Shown here piece after piece: positions 34,616-42,983 of a stretch of DNA of 64,000 nt; the first letter of the stretch is position 1, and each line of letters opens with the position of its first letter. This DNA is from Bacteroidales bacterium (lineage in GTDB: Bacteria; Bacteroidota; Bacteroidia; Bacteroidales; UBA3824). The position numbers and the translations under genes are program-made. The stretch is from positions 310,001 to 374,000 of the forward strand of contig JAEERW010000003.1 of NCBI GenBank assembly GCA_016286055.1, read 5' to 3'. The notes beneath the pieces are model-generated. The model did no database searches, had not been told where the DNA came from, and saw nothing but the letters and a program-made list of their open reading frames with translations.

Positions 34616-35623
34616 TTACAAAAGGTCTTGGATATCGAGCATTCCGCAAGGTTTGCCGTCGGCTGTAACTACAAGAGTGTCAATTTTATACTGTTTGAAC
34701 AGTTTAGAAGAGTCGATCAAATAAGCATCCTTGTCAATTGTGATAGGTTGCTTAGATGGCAAAGTAGCGAGTTTGCGCGAAAGCACAGATTCTCCCTCTT
34801 TTTCAACCATTCTGCGGAGGTCGCCATCGGTAAAAATACCGTAGATAGATCCGTTGTCTTCGGTGATAGTGATAGCGCCGAGTTTTGAAAGTGTCATTTT
34901 TACGAGAGCCTCGTTGATAGTAGCATTTTTAGAGATAGTTGCGTTTTCAGTGCGGAACACATCCTTAACCTGCGAAGTCATCAATTTGGTATCTTCGAAA
35001 AACTGCTCTGTTCCAACGGTAGTGAAGTTGTTTTGCGACATCATCTGCAATACTTTCCACGGAACGGTGATAGTGTGGCAGCCTACGTTGAGAGCGTTGC
35101 GCACGTGTTCTGGGTGACGCACCGACGAGAACATCACTTTGGACTGATATCCGTATCGGTTAACAGCGTTGACACATTGTTCTACAAGCGAAATAGCGTC
35201 GTGGCCTTGGTCTTGGAGGCGACCAACGAGAGGGCACACATAGGTAGCGCCAGCCTGCATAGCGATATAAGCCTGTTGCAGAGTGTAAATTAGGTGCATA
35301 TTTACCATATATCCCTCGCTGCGGAGAATGTTGCAAGCCTTAGCTCCTTCGAGAGAGATAGGAATTTTGTAAACAGTTTTTGTTTTGTCGAGACCGAGGT
35401 CGTTTTGACGGTGAGCCTCACTGATTATTTCCTCAGCAGTGCGTCCGAGGGCTTCGATTTGAAGAATCGGAACAATTTTAGCGAGTTTGAGGATAACGCT
35501 GTCTACATCGTTGTAACCCTCGCGGTGCATGAAAGTGGGGGTTGTGGTAAGGCCGGTTAAGAATCCGAGTTTAAAAGCGTTCTCGATTTCCGGCAGATTT
35601 GCTGAATCTAAATATAATTCCAT
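34616..35623 (-). CDS. Transaldolase-family domain fused to a KdsD-type CBS pair
   Basis: 335 residues. Residues 1-220 are a transaldolase/fructose-6-phosphate-aldolase barrel: MELYLDSAN (Asp6), GLTTTPTF, TVYKIPIS (Schiff-base Lys86), CPLVGRLQDQG and VMFSSVRHPEH. Residues 223-335 are two CBS motifs of the kind that end KdsD/KpsF isomerases (YGIFTDGDLRRM; KIDTLVVTADGKPCGMLDIQDLL). Compared with E. coli FsaA, the conserved Asn28 is Thr28 and the Tyr131 position is Leu132, so specificity may have shifted. It lies between kdsA and the KdsC-like gene (7- and 2-base gaps), where a KdsD would be expected. Substrate is inferred only. Confidence 0.88.
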   Translation of the reverse strand: MELYLDSANLPEIENAFKLGFLTGLTTTPTFMHREGYNDVDSVILKLAKIVPILQIEALGRTAEEIISEAHRQNDLGLDKTKTVYKIPISLEGAKACNILRSEGYMVNMHLIYTLQQAYIAMQAGATYVCPLVGRLQDQGHDAISLVEQCVNAVNRYGYQSKVMFSSVRHPEHVRNALNVGCHTITVPWKVLQMMSQNNFTTVGTEQFFEDTKLMTSQVKDVFRTENATISKNATINEALVKMTLSKLGAITITEDNGSIYGIFTDGDLRRMVEKEGESVLSRKLATLPSKQPITIDKDAYLIDSSKLFKQYKIDTLVVTADGKPCGMLDIQDLL

Positions 35624-35630
35624 TTTTTGT

Positions 35631-36461
35631 TTATTTTCTGTATTTTACTTCAATATTGTGCAATTCGATAAGGGGTTTGAGAAAATCTTCGAGTTTGTCT
35701 AACTGCAATTGGCTGGCAGCGTCGCATTTAGCGATTTCGGGTTTTGGGTGAGCCTCAATAAAGATACCGTCAACACCGGCAGCTACACCGCTACGAGCAA
35801 GAACGTCGAGGTACTGGCGTGCTCCGCCATTGGGGTCGGCGGAAGGAATGCCGTATTTGCGGATGGAGTGCGTAACATCAAATACAACGGGGTAACCAGT
35901 TTCGTTCAGATGGAAGAAACTGCGAGGGTCAACCACAAGGTCGTTGTAGCCAAATGTGTATCCGCGTTCGGTGAGAATTACCTTGAAGTTTCCGCACGAT
36001 TCAATCTTTTTTACGGGCTTAATCATGTTTTCGGGAGCGAGAAACTGGCCATGTTTCAGATTGATTACTGCTCCGGTTTTTGCGGCTTGAGTAACGAGCC
36101 CAGTTTGCATACATAGGTACGCAGGAATTTGGATAACGTCTAACACTTGAGCTGCGGGAGCAATATGCTCGGGGTAATGTATGTCTGAAAGGACAGGCAT
36201 ACCAAACTCATTTTTAATGCGTTGCAAAATTTCGAGACCCTTTTCTAATCCAGGGCCGAGGTAGTATTCAACGCTGCTGCGGTTGTCTTTCATGAACGAA
36301 GATTTGAAGATAACCGGCAATTTAAGCTTTTCAGCTGTTTTTTTTACATATTCGGCTGTGCGGAGCATAGTGTCGTCGTCTTCGATCACGCATGGACCAC
36401 AAATCAGGAACAACTGGTTGGAGCCACACTCCACATTTCCTACTTTTATTATTTTTTTCAT
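35631..36461 (-). CDS. kdsA: 3-deoxy-8-phosphooctulonate (KDO-8-P) synthase
   Basis: Condenses phosphoenolpyruvate with D-arabinose 5-phosphate to KDO-8-P for lipopolysaccharide core or capsule. 276 residues from the ATG at 36461. Motifs: LFLICGPCVIED (the Cys of the metal-dependent class), FKSSFMKDNRSS, YLGPGLEKGLEIL, IQIPAYLCMQTGLV, KTGAVINLKHGQF, VVFDVTHS and FIEAHPKP. An alternative ATG at 36494 adds 11 residues and overlaps the kinase stop; the family start MKKIIKVGN favours 36461. The next gene in the operon is the transaldolase-CBS fusion. Confidence 0.94.
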   Translation of the reverse strand: MKKIIKVGNVECGSNQLFLICGPCVIEDDDTMLRTAEYVKKTAEKLKLPVIFKSSFMKDNRSSVEYYLGPGLEKGLEILQRIKNEFGMPVLSDIHYPEHIAPAAQVLDVIQIPAYLCMQTGLVTQAAKTGAVINLKHGQFLAPENMIKPVKKIESCGNFKVILTERGYTFGYNDLVVDPRSFFHLNETGYPVVFDVTHSIRKYGIPSADPNGGARQYLDVLARSGVAAGVDGIFIEAHPKPEIAKCDAASQLQLDKLEDFLKPLIELHNIEVKYRK

Positions 36462-36487
36462 AGAGTTATGTTGTTGTTTTATAGAGT

Positions 36488-37705
36488 CTAACATCGTGTT
36501 ATTGGAATTGTTACGGTAAATTTAGAACCCACACCTAGTTTTGATTCAAGCTGTATATTCCCGTTCAACATACCAATCTGTTTTTTGATAATGGCGAGGC
36601 CAATGCCTGCGCCGTCGTAAATTTTCTGCCCCATATTGGCAGCCTTTCGAAATTTTTCGAAAATAATCTTTTGGTCTTCTTGCGAAATGCCTATGCCAGT
36701 GTCTTTTACCTCAATGTGCAGAAGTTCTTGTTCCGTTTCATTTTTTTCGATATTTACTGACAATGACACCGTTCCGTGTTCGGTGAATTTTACAGCGTTT
36801 TCGACAAGCAGCGACACTATTTGGCGCAGAAAGTTTTCATCGCTCGAAACCTTTAACGAATGTTCTTTAATTTGGTTATTAAAAATGAGTTGAATATTTC
36901 TGCGTTTTGTTTCGTCGTGAGCGAGATTAGCCTTATTGTATTCAAAAATGTACTTGAAAAGGAACACAAGGTCTGTTGGTTTTGTGACGATGGTGGTGTT
37001 TCCGCTTTCTAATTTGCTAATGGCTATGATATTGTCGACGAGGTTTAACAAATAACGGGTGCTTTTTTTTATCTGTTCCGATAGCTCTCCATAAGTAGAG
37101 GGGTCGGTATCGGGCATTGAAATAATGTCAGAGCAGCATACAATAGCGTTGAGAGGCGTTCTTATTTCGTGCGAAAGGTTGTTTAAAAATGCAGTTTTCA
37201 ACTTGTCGGCATCTTCGGCTCGCTCTTTTGCAGCCACAAGCTCAGAATATTGCTCCTTAACAAGTTCTTCAAGGTTGTTTCGGTAAAGTTCAACCTTGCG
37301 TTTTTGAATAAACAGTTCAGTGAAGACTCTCACTTTGCCGATAAGGATGTTGGCGTTGATAGGTTTTGGGAGAAAGTCAACGGCACCACTAGCGATAGCC
37401 ACCTCTTGGTATTCGTTGAGAGAGTAAACAGCCGATACAAAAATGGCAGGCAAATAATGCGATTGCTTAAATTCGTGAATTTTGTGCAGGAGTTCAAAGC
37501 CGTCCATTCCTGGCATTTGAATGTCGAGGATCACAAGGGCGAAGTCTTGGTACTTCAATGCTTCTAATGCTTCATAGCCGTTCGACACGCAAACCGCTTG
37601 GAATCCAGCCTCGTTGAGAATGCTCCCAATTAGCAGACGGTTTGAATATTCGTCGTCAACTACAAGTATTTTTGCCTCTATTTCGTTTCGATTATCTAAG
37701 TCCAT
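36488..37705 (-). CDS. Receiver-histidine kinase hybrid
   Basis: 405 residues in reversed hybrid order: an N-terminal receiver (ILVVDDE with acidic Asp17/18, phosphoacceptor Asp61 in VILDIQMPG, Lys in LPKP), a coiled-coil linker, HisKA with the H-box LSHEIRTPLN (His179), and a HATPase domain (VENAVKFTEHG N-box, VKDTGIGIS, GAGIGLAI). There is no membrane helix or signal peptide, so it is a cytosolic two-component protein. The C-terminus overlaps the longer possible start of kdsA, so it is probably the first gene of the KDO group. An HPt protein is encoded 2.6 kb away. Confidence 0.93.
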   Translation of the reverse strand: MDLDNRNEIEAKILVVDDEYSNRLLIGSILNEAGFQAVCVSNGYEALEALKYQDFALVILDIQMPGMDGFELLHKIHEFKQSHYLPAIFVSAVYSLNEYQEVAIASGAVDFLPKPINANILIGKVRVFTELFIQKRKVELYRNNLEELVKEQYSELVAAKERAEDADKLKTAFLNNLSHEIRTPLNAIVCCSDIISMPDTDPSTYGELSEQIKKSTRYLLNLVDNIIAISKLESGNTTIVTKPTDLVFLFKYIFEYNKANLAHDETKRRNIQLIFNNQIKEHSLKVSSDENFLRQIVSLLVENAVKFTEHGTVSLSVNIEKNETEQELLHIEVKDTGIGISQEDQKIIFEKFRKAANMGQKIYDGAGIGLAIIKKQIGMLNGNIQLESKLGVGSKFTVTIPITRC

Positions 37706-37745
37706 TTCTATTCAAAAACTGCCATACAAATGTAGCAAAATAAGT

Positions 37746-38975
37746 TCAGTTTGCAATTATTTTTATGTTTTTTTGCTGTTGAATTTGCAAAAACCGTGGC
37801 AAAATAGCTTGACCGCGAGAAATTCTCATTTCGTCGGTTATGCTGTGGAGAATAATTTGTTGGCTGTCGGAAAAATATTCCCAATACATAATACCCCCGA
37901 GAGAGTGTAAATGAACATAGTCGACCTTTCTCCGTACAGATTCTGGGTTGTCGTAAGTGATGAATGATTTGTTGCGGTTAGAGAAAAGGTATGGTGCGCA
38001 AGCGCTTTTGTCCCAGCATTTTTGATAGTCGCGTCGTTTTTCAAGTTCAGTAATTTTAGAATATGCGATGCTACCCTCGCCCTTGGCATTTTTAAAAAGA
38101 CCGTTTTTGGATGATTCCACGTTGGTCCATTTTCTACCGTAAGCGGCAGCTCCAATCACAATTTTTTCGGCAGGGATACCGTATCGGATGTATGTTTTAA
38201 CAATGCGGTCGACAGAATAACCTGTTTTTTTGAACGACGAAGCGTAAAGGTTGGTGTGATGACCAGTAGCACTGTTCCATTGTCCCACAAAATCGTAAGT
38301 CATTACAAAAAAATAGTCGACCAGGGGAGCAATCAAAGTGGGTTCTGTGTAAGTGAGATATTGGTCGAACGCACCAGCGGCAATAGTGAGCATATATTTT
38401 TTTCCATCGTTTCGCGAAGCGCTGTCAAGAGCGTGACGGAGTTCGGAAAGCAGAGCGGTGAAATTTTTACGGTCGGAGTTGCGTGTGGCGGCCTCCATAC
38501 CTGGAAATTCCCAATCTACATCGATGCCGTCGAAACCGTAGTATTTAATGAATCTTACTGCATCGTCAACAAAAATAGCTCTGTTTTTAGGGTCGGACGC
38601 CATTTGTTGAAACTGTGGCGAAGTACCGTATCCGCCCACAGAAATGAGCACACGCATATTTGGATTTCCCTGCTTGAGAGTTCTTACCATCATAAAGTTG
38701 TCGGCGTGGTTTGGATAAAGCAGTCCGATACGGTTGTTGGTGATAACAGTGAATGCCATATTAAGAATGTCTACACCCCGGAGGTCGAGACTATATGGGT
38801 CGATTTTGCGCGTTCCGATATGAAGATAAGTGGCTACGATAGGTTTCTTGATAGGAATGAAAGCTTTTGGAGGCACGTTGTTGAATCCTTCGTGCGTATC
38901 TACCAGACATCCGCACAAGATTGTTGCTGTCAGCAGAAATAAGAAATAATATTTATATAAGGTGTGTTGTGTCAT
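37746..38975 (-). CDS. Glycoside hydrolase family 18 lipoprotein
   Basis: 409 residues. The lipoprotein signal ends LTATILCGC (lipidated Cys near residue 23). The body is a GH18 barrel: MRVLISVGGYG, then the catalytic motif YGFDGIDVDWEFPG with the full DxxDxDxE, DYFFVMTYDF, VIGAAAYGRKW and GGIMYWEYF. The family contains chitinases and endo-beta-N-acetylglucosaminidases; the intact catalytic glutamate means an active enzyme is expected, while substrate choice is open. The last 20 residues extend past the fold. The 40-base gap to the kinase gene leaves operon membership unclear. Confidence 0.93.
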   Translation of the reverse strand: MTQHTLYKYYFLFLLTATILCGCLVDTHEGFNNVPPKAFIPIKKPIVATYLHIGTRKIDPYSLDLRGVDILNMAFTVITNNRIGLLYPNHADNFMMVRTLKQGNPNMRVLISVGGYGTSPQFQQMASDPKNRAIFVDDAVRFIKYYGFDGIDVDWEFPGMEAATRNSDRKNFTALLSELRHALDSASRNDGKKYMLTIAAGAFDQYLTYTEPTLIAPLVDYFFVMTYDFVGQWNSATGHHTNLYASSFKKTGYSVDRIVKTYIRYGIPAEKIVIGAAAYGRKWTNVESSKNGLFKNAKGEGSIAYSKITELEKRRDYQKCWDKSACAPYLFSNRNKSFITYDNPESVRRKVDYVHLHSLGGIMYWEYFSDSQQIILHSITDEMRISRGQAILPRFLQIQQQKNIKIIAN

Positions 38976-39167
38976 TTAATTTTTTTGTGTTTTTTCTGGC
39001 TGCAAATTTCAACAAAATAGTGCAAAAATCATTATTTTTGTGCAATATTTAAACTAATTATAAAGTATCAAACGTTTAATACGCTGACAAGGCGGTAGTT
39101 AATGATAAATTGCCGCCATAATATCGGCATTAAATTTGAGAGAACCGTAGAAAAAACCAACTTAAAA

Positions 39168-41525
39168 ATGAAACTTGCTATTAAACTTCTGTCGATAATA
39201 GCAGCCGTGTCAACAGCCGCACCCTGTGTGGGACAATATATGAGTCCTGCCGACAGCATAGCCGTTATTGTAGAGGCAGAACCGCTTCCCGTGGTGATGT
39301 TTACTCCTAACATTGATAAGATGATAACGTTCAAATGGCGAAACAGCAAAAGCCTTGATTTTTTGAACGAATACGAGCTTAAACTTGCTGGCTTGAGGTT
39401 TAAGCCCATATCAAACACCATTTCAAGCGGGGTATATTGCTATGATATTTCAGTAACTGATACAAAATCAGGTTCTTGCAAAACACTCAAAGGTATTCCC
39501 AAAAATGCTATGGTGCGCAGCTACCAACTTTCGCCCGACAACACAAAGTTGCTGTTTACCAATAAGACTGAAAACAGCACCGACCTCTGGCTTGCCGATC
39601 TTTCGCGTGGTACGGCAAATAAGTTGGCATCCGACGTTAACGATATTTTCCCAGGAGTTCCTGTTGATTGGAGCGGCGACGGAGAATCTGTTTTTTACTT
39701 GCGAGCAGCCAACAAGCAGCACCAGCGATTGCGTATTGTTACTTCTCTTTCGCCTCGGATACGCGAGAGTGGCGAGAGTGAAGGTTATTCCGATTTTCAA
39801 GACCTATTGCAAAATTCTGACGACGAAGATAGTTTCGACTTTTATGCCGAAACCGAAATTGTGAAGCTCAACTTGAAGAACCATAAATCAGAAGTAATTG
39901 GTTCAAAAGGTGTTATCACATCGTTTTCAGTATCGCCCGACGGTGAATACGTTTTGGCTACATACTTGAATAAACCATATTCTTATAATGTGCCATACAC
40001 ACAGTTTGCCAACACGGTAAAGGTGATAGGCGGTGGTGGTGAAGAGGTGATAGCCGATAATCCTCTTTACGAGCACGCATATTCAAAGGTTAATAACGGC
40101 GCCCGTAATATTACTTGGTGTGCCCAAAAACCTCACACGCTGATTTGGGCAACAGCTTTAGACAAAGGAAACCTTAAAACAGCGGCACCGTATCACGACA
40201 AAATTACACTCTACACGATTGGATCAGATAAGAAAGATATAGTTCTGCTGCAAAACCGTCTTGCTGGTATTTATGCTCTGAGCGACACCGTTATAGTGGT
40301 TGCCGAAACAAACACCAAGACAAAAAATACTGATTTTCTGCGTATAAGCACCGAATCGGGAGCTTTCGACACCTTATTGATTAGTAACGAACGGACATCG
40401 CCGTACCGAATACTTCAAGCGCCCAACCGTTATGGACGAAAATCTGCACTGATGTACCAAAACCGCTACATCTACCTCACCTCCGAGGAGTATACCAAAA
40501 ACGGCGTCCAACCAATTCTTGTAAGGCTTGACCTTATAACCAAGAAACGTAAAACAATCTGGAAATCTACACCTCCGCGCTACAGTCGTTGCGAAGCGTT
40601 TTGCCCTCTTACAGGAGTGGTGGCGCTGAAGAGCGAATCGTTAGAAGAGTATCCTAATTATTATACGGCCAACTTATACGGACGTCAGTCGCAGAAAAAA
40701 ATCAGCGACTTTGAGAGCCCCTATAAAACCGCCCGCATACAGTCGCAGCTAATAACATATACCCGCTCCGACGGCGTAAAACTATCAGCCACACTTTACC
40801 TTCCTCACTCCTACCAAGGCAAAGGCACATTGCCAGCAATAGTTTGGGCGTATCCGAAAGAATATACATCCACAAGTACGGCTGCCCAGATAAGCACTTC
40901 GGCGTTTAAATTTGCCGCAGCTGGCAATAACTCCACTCCTATTTGGCTTGCAGCAGCTGGTTATGCTGTTTTGGATGCCTCGTTCCCTGTGGTAGGAAAA
41001 GACGGTTCTGAGCCAAACGATGACTTTATAAACCAAATAATTTTAGATGCCGAAGCAGCAGTTAATGCCTTGGTAGACCATAAGATAGCGCAACGAAACA
41101 ATGTGGCAATAGGCGGACATTCGTACGGTGCGTTTCTTACAGTAAACTTGCTAGCTCATACCAACCTATTTGCCGCTGGAATAGCACGGAGCGGTTGTTA
41201 CAACCGCACCAACACTCCATTGGGATTTCAAAACGAGCGTAGAACATTGTGGCAGGCTCGCGACACATATCTTGCTATGTCGCCCATAATGTATGCCGAC
41301 AGCATAAAAGCTCCGCTCCTACTTATTCACGGCCAAGACGACAACAACCCCTCCACACCTGCTGTTCAGAGCGAGAAACTATATGCCGCAGTAATGCACT
41401 GCAACGGCACTGCACGCCTTGTGATATTGCCAAAAGAGCTTCATACATACACAGCGGCTGAATCAATATTGCACGTAGCATGGGAAACTCAGACATGGTT
41501 AGACCGTTATCTTAAAAAAAAATAG
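39168..41525 (+). CDS. Secreted S9-family prolyl oligopeptidase-like peptidase
   Basis: 785 residues. The ATG at 39168 gives a good signal peptide (MKLAIKLLSIIAAVSTAAPC) and is preferred to one 66 bases upstream. A beta-propeller covers about residues 40-530 (repeats such as SYQLSPDNTKLLFTNKT and ITSFSVSPDGEYVLATY). The alpha/beta hydrolase end has the triad: Ser in IGGHSYGAF, Asp in LLIHGQDDNNPS and His in LPKELHTYTA. Periplasmic aminoacyl- or dipeptidyl-peptidase activity is likely. It is divergent from the GH18 gene and ends in AT-rich DNA before rplS. Confidence 0.93.
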   Translation: MKLAIKLLSIIAAVSTAAPCVGQYMSPADSIAVIVEAEPLPVVMFTPNIDKMITFKWRNSKSLDFLNEYELKLAGLRFKPISNTISSGVYCYDISVTDTKSGSCKTLKGIPKNAMVRSYQLSPDNTKLLFTNKTENSTDLWLADLSRGTANKLASDVNDIFPGVPVDWSGDGESVFYLRAANKQHQRLRIVTSLSPRIRESGESEGYSDFQDLLQNSDDEDSFDFYAETEIVKLNLKNHKSEVIGSKGVITSFSVSPDGEYVLATYLNKPYSYNVPYTQFANTVKVIGGGGEEVIADNPLYEHAYSKVNNGARNITWCAQKPHTLIWATALDKGNLKTAAPYHDKITLYTIGSDKKDIVLLQNRLAGIYALSDTVIVVAETNTKTKNTDFLRISTESGAFDTLLISNERTSPYRILQAPNRYGRKSALMYQNRYIYLTSEEYTKNGVQPILVRLDLITKKRKTIWKSTPPRYSRCEAFCPLTGVVALKSESLEEYPNYYTANLYGRQSQKKISDFESPYKTARIQSQLITYTRSDGVKLSATLYLPHSYQGKGTLPAIVWAYPKEYTSTSTAAQISTSAFKFAAAGNNSTPIWLAAAGYAVLDASFPVVGKDGSEPNDDFINQIILDAEAAVNALVDHKIAQRNNVAIGGHSYGAFLTVNLLAHTNLFAAGIARSGCYNRTNTPLGFQNERRTLWQARDTYLAMSPIMYADSIKAPLLLIHGQDDNNPSTPAVQSEKLYAAVMHCNGTARLVILPKELHTYTAAESILHVAWETQTWLDRYLKKK

Positions 41526-41622
41526 GTTTAAATGATGATATTTAAAGCACTGGATAATAGGCGTTTAAATACGACATATAAATATATTTTGTCAAAAAAG
41601 TAGGAAAATAAGTAGACAATTG

Positions 41623-41652
41623 TTTGGAAAACAAAAAATATTACTATCTTTG
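41623..41652 (+). promoter_or_regulatory. rplS promoter
   Basis: TTTG (41623-41626), 18-base spacer, TATCTTTG (41645-41652), 51 bases before the ATG at 41704. Confidence 0.72.
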
Positions 41653-41703
41653 CACGCTGAAAAATTACGATAACTAGATTATAACGTTAATAAAAATAAA
41701 ACC

Positions 41704-42072
41704 ATGGAATTATTAAAAGTAGTTGAAGAACAGTACCACCAGAAAAGAGAATGGCCTGAGTTCAACAGCGGTGATACAATCACCGTACATTACAAAAATG
41801 TAGAAGGCAACAAGGAGCGCATACAGCAGTTCAGAGGCGTAGTGATACAGAAAAAAGGCTGCGGAATAAGCGCAACATTTACCGTAAGAAAAATGTCGGG
41901 TAGCGTTGGTGTAGAACGCATCTTCCCCGTAGAGTCACCTTTTATTACAAAAGTAGAGCTCAACAAGAGCGGTATTGTACGCCGTGCAAGAATCTATTAC
42001 GTTAGAGAGCTTACCGGTAAGAAAGCACGCATCAAAGAGAAAAGAAAAGTTTTGGACAAGGCCGAGAACTAG
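41704..42072 (+). CDS. rplS: Ribosomal protein L19
   Basis: Large-subunit ribosomal protein at the 30S-50S interface. 122 residues with [54 protein letters not shown] and [21 protein letters not shown], all standard. It is transcribed alone, with its own promoter and terminator. Confidence 0.98.
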   Translation: MELLKVVEEQYHQKREWPEFNSGDTITVHYKNVEGNKERIQQFRGVVIQKKGCGISATFTVRKMSGSVGVERIFPVESPFITKVELNKSGIVRRARIYYVRELTGKKARIKEKRKVLDKAEN

Positions 42073-42102
42073 TTTTGCCCTCAACTACACACAAAACCAT
42101 AA

Positions 42103-42131
42103 AAAAAATCCTCGATTAGAGGATTTTTTTT
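42103..42131 (+). terminator. rplS terminator
   Basis: Stem AAAAATCCTC / GAGGATTTTT with a 5-base loop and a T-run. Confidence 0.88.
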
Positions 42132-42166
42132 TACGCAAAATATTTTTTTTATAATAATGAAAACAA

Positions 42167-42174
42167 TAATTTTG
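42167..42174 (+). promoter_or_regulatory. -7 element of the membrane TPR gene (TAATTTTG)
   Basis: TAATTTTG followed by CGG, 34 bases before the ATG at 42209. Confidence 0.55.
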
Positions 42175-42208
42175 CGGCATTATTAAAAACTGTTATAAAC
42201 AAAACACA

Positions 42209-42904
42209 ATGGCTAATAAAGAAAAGAACGAACAACAAGACCAGCTCGAAATAGTTGAGTCGAAAATTGGACAGACAGAACAATACATCGAAGAGAACAG
42301 AAACAAGATTTTTACGGTGATTGCAATTATTGCCGCTATTATCTTGGGTTATCTTGCTTATCAGAAATATGTTAAGCTTCCGAAAGAGCAGAAGGCTACC
42401 GCCCAGATGTTTCAAGCAGAAAACTATTTTGAACGTGATTCCTTTGATTTGGCTCTCAACGGTGACGGCAACTATCCAGGCTTTGTAAAAGTAATGAGTG
42501 ATTACTCTGGAACAAAAGCAGCAAATCTTGCCAAATACTATGCGTCAATTTGCTATTTCCGCACTCAAAATTACGACAAGGCTCTTGAATGCATCAACGG
42601 TTTTTCGGCAAGCGACAAGAACCTCGCTCCTATTTCAAAAGGTATTGCTGGCGACTGCTGGGTAGAAAAAGGTGACTTTGCTAAGGCTGAGAAATGTTAC
42701 AAGGATGCTATTAAAGAAGCCAACGGCAATGTTTTTGTGGCTCCTATCTATCTCAACAAGCTTGGCAAGCTAATGGAAAAACAAAGTAAGTTTCAAGAGG
42801 CTCTTGATTCTTACAACACTATTCTGAAATCTTATCCAAAATCTAACGAGGCCAAGACAATTGATCGCGACATCGAATTGATGCAAATCAAACTCGGTAA
42901 GTAA
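42209..42904 (+). CDS. Membrane-anchored tetratricopeptide repeat protein
   Basis: 231 residues. A charged N-terminus (about 30 residues) precedes one membrane helix (IFTVIAIIAAIILGYLAY) and a TPR region: AKYYASICYFRTQNYDKAL, GDCWVEKGDFAKAEKCYKDA, LMEKQSKFQEALDSYNTIL. The arrangement is like YfgM-type proteins, in which the repeats face the periplasm and act as chaperone partners at the Sec machinery; that comparison rests on architecture alone. It follows rplS beyond a terminator and ends in a bidirectional terminator. Confidence 0.88.
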   Translation: MANKEKNEQQDQLEIVESKIGQTEQYIEENRNKIFTVIAIIAAIILGYLAYQKYVKLPKEQKATAQMFQAENYFERDSFDLALNGDGNYPGFVKVMSDYSGTKAANLAKYYASICYFRTQNYDKALECINGFSASDKNLAPISKGIAGDCWVEKGDFAKAEKCYKDAIKEANGNVFVAPIYLNKLGKLMEKQSKFQEALDSYNTILKSYPKSNEAKTIDRDIELMQIKLGK

Positions 42905-42924
42905 ATCTTGATTAGAATTTATAT

Positions 42925-42958
42925 AAAAAACCTCAATGCCACGGCATTGAGGTTTTTT
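42925..42958. terminator. Bidirectional terminator between TPR and chemoreceptor genes
   Basis: Perfect 16-bp stem AAAAAACCTCAATGCC / GGCATTGAGGTTTTTT with a 2-base loop, between convergent genes. Confidence 0.93.
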
Positions 42959-42983
42959 ATTTATAACTACTAAACACTACTAT

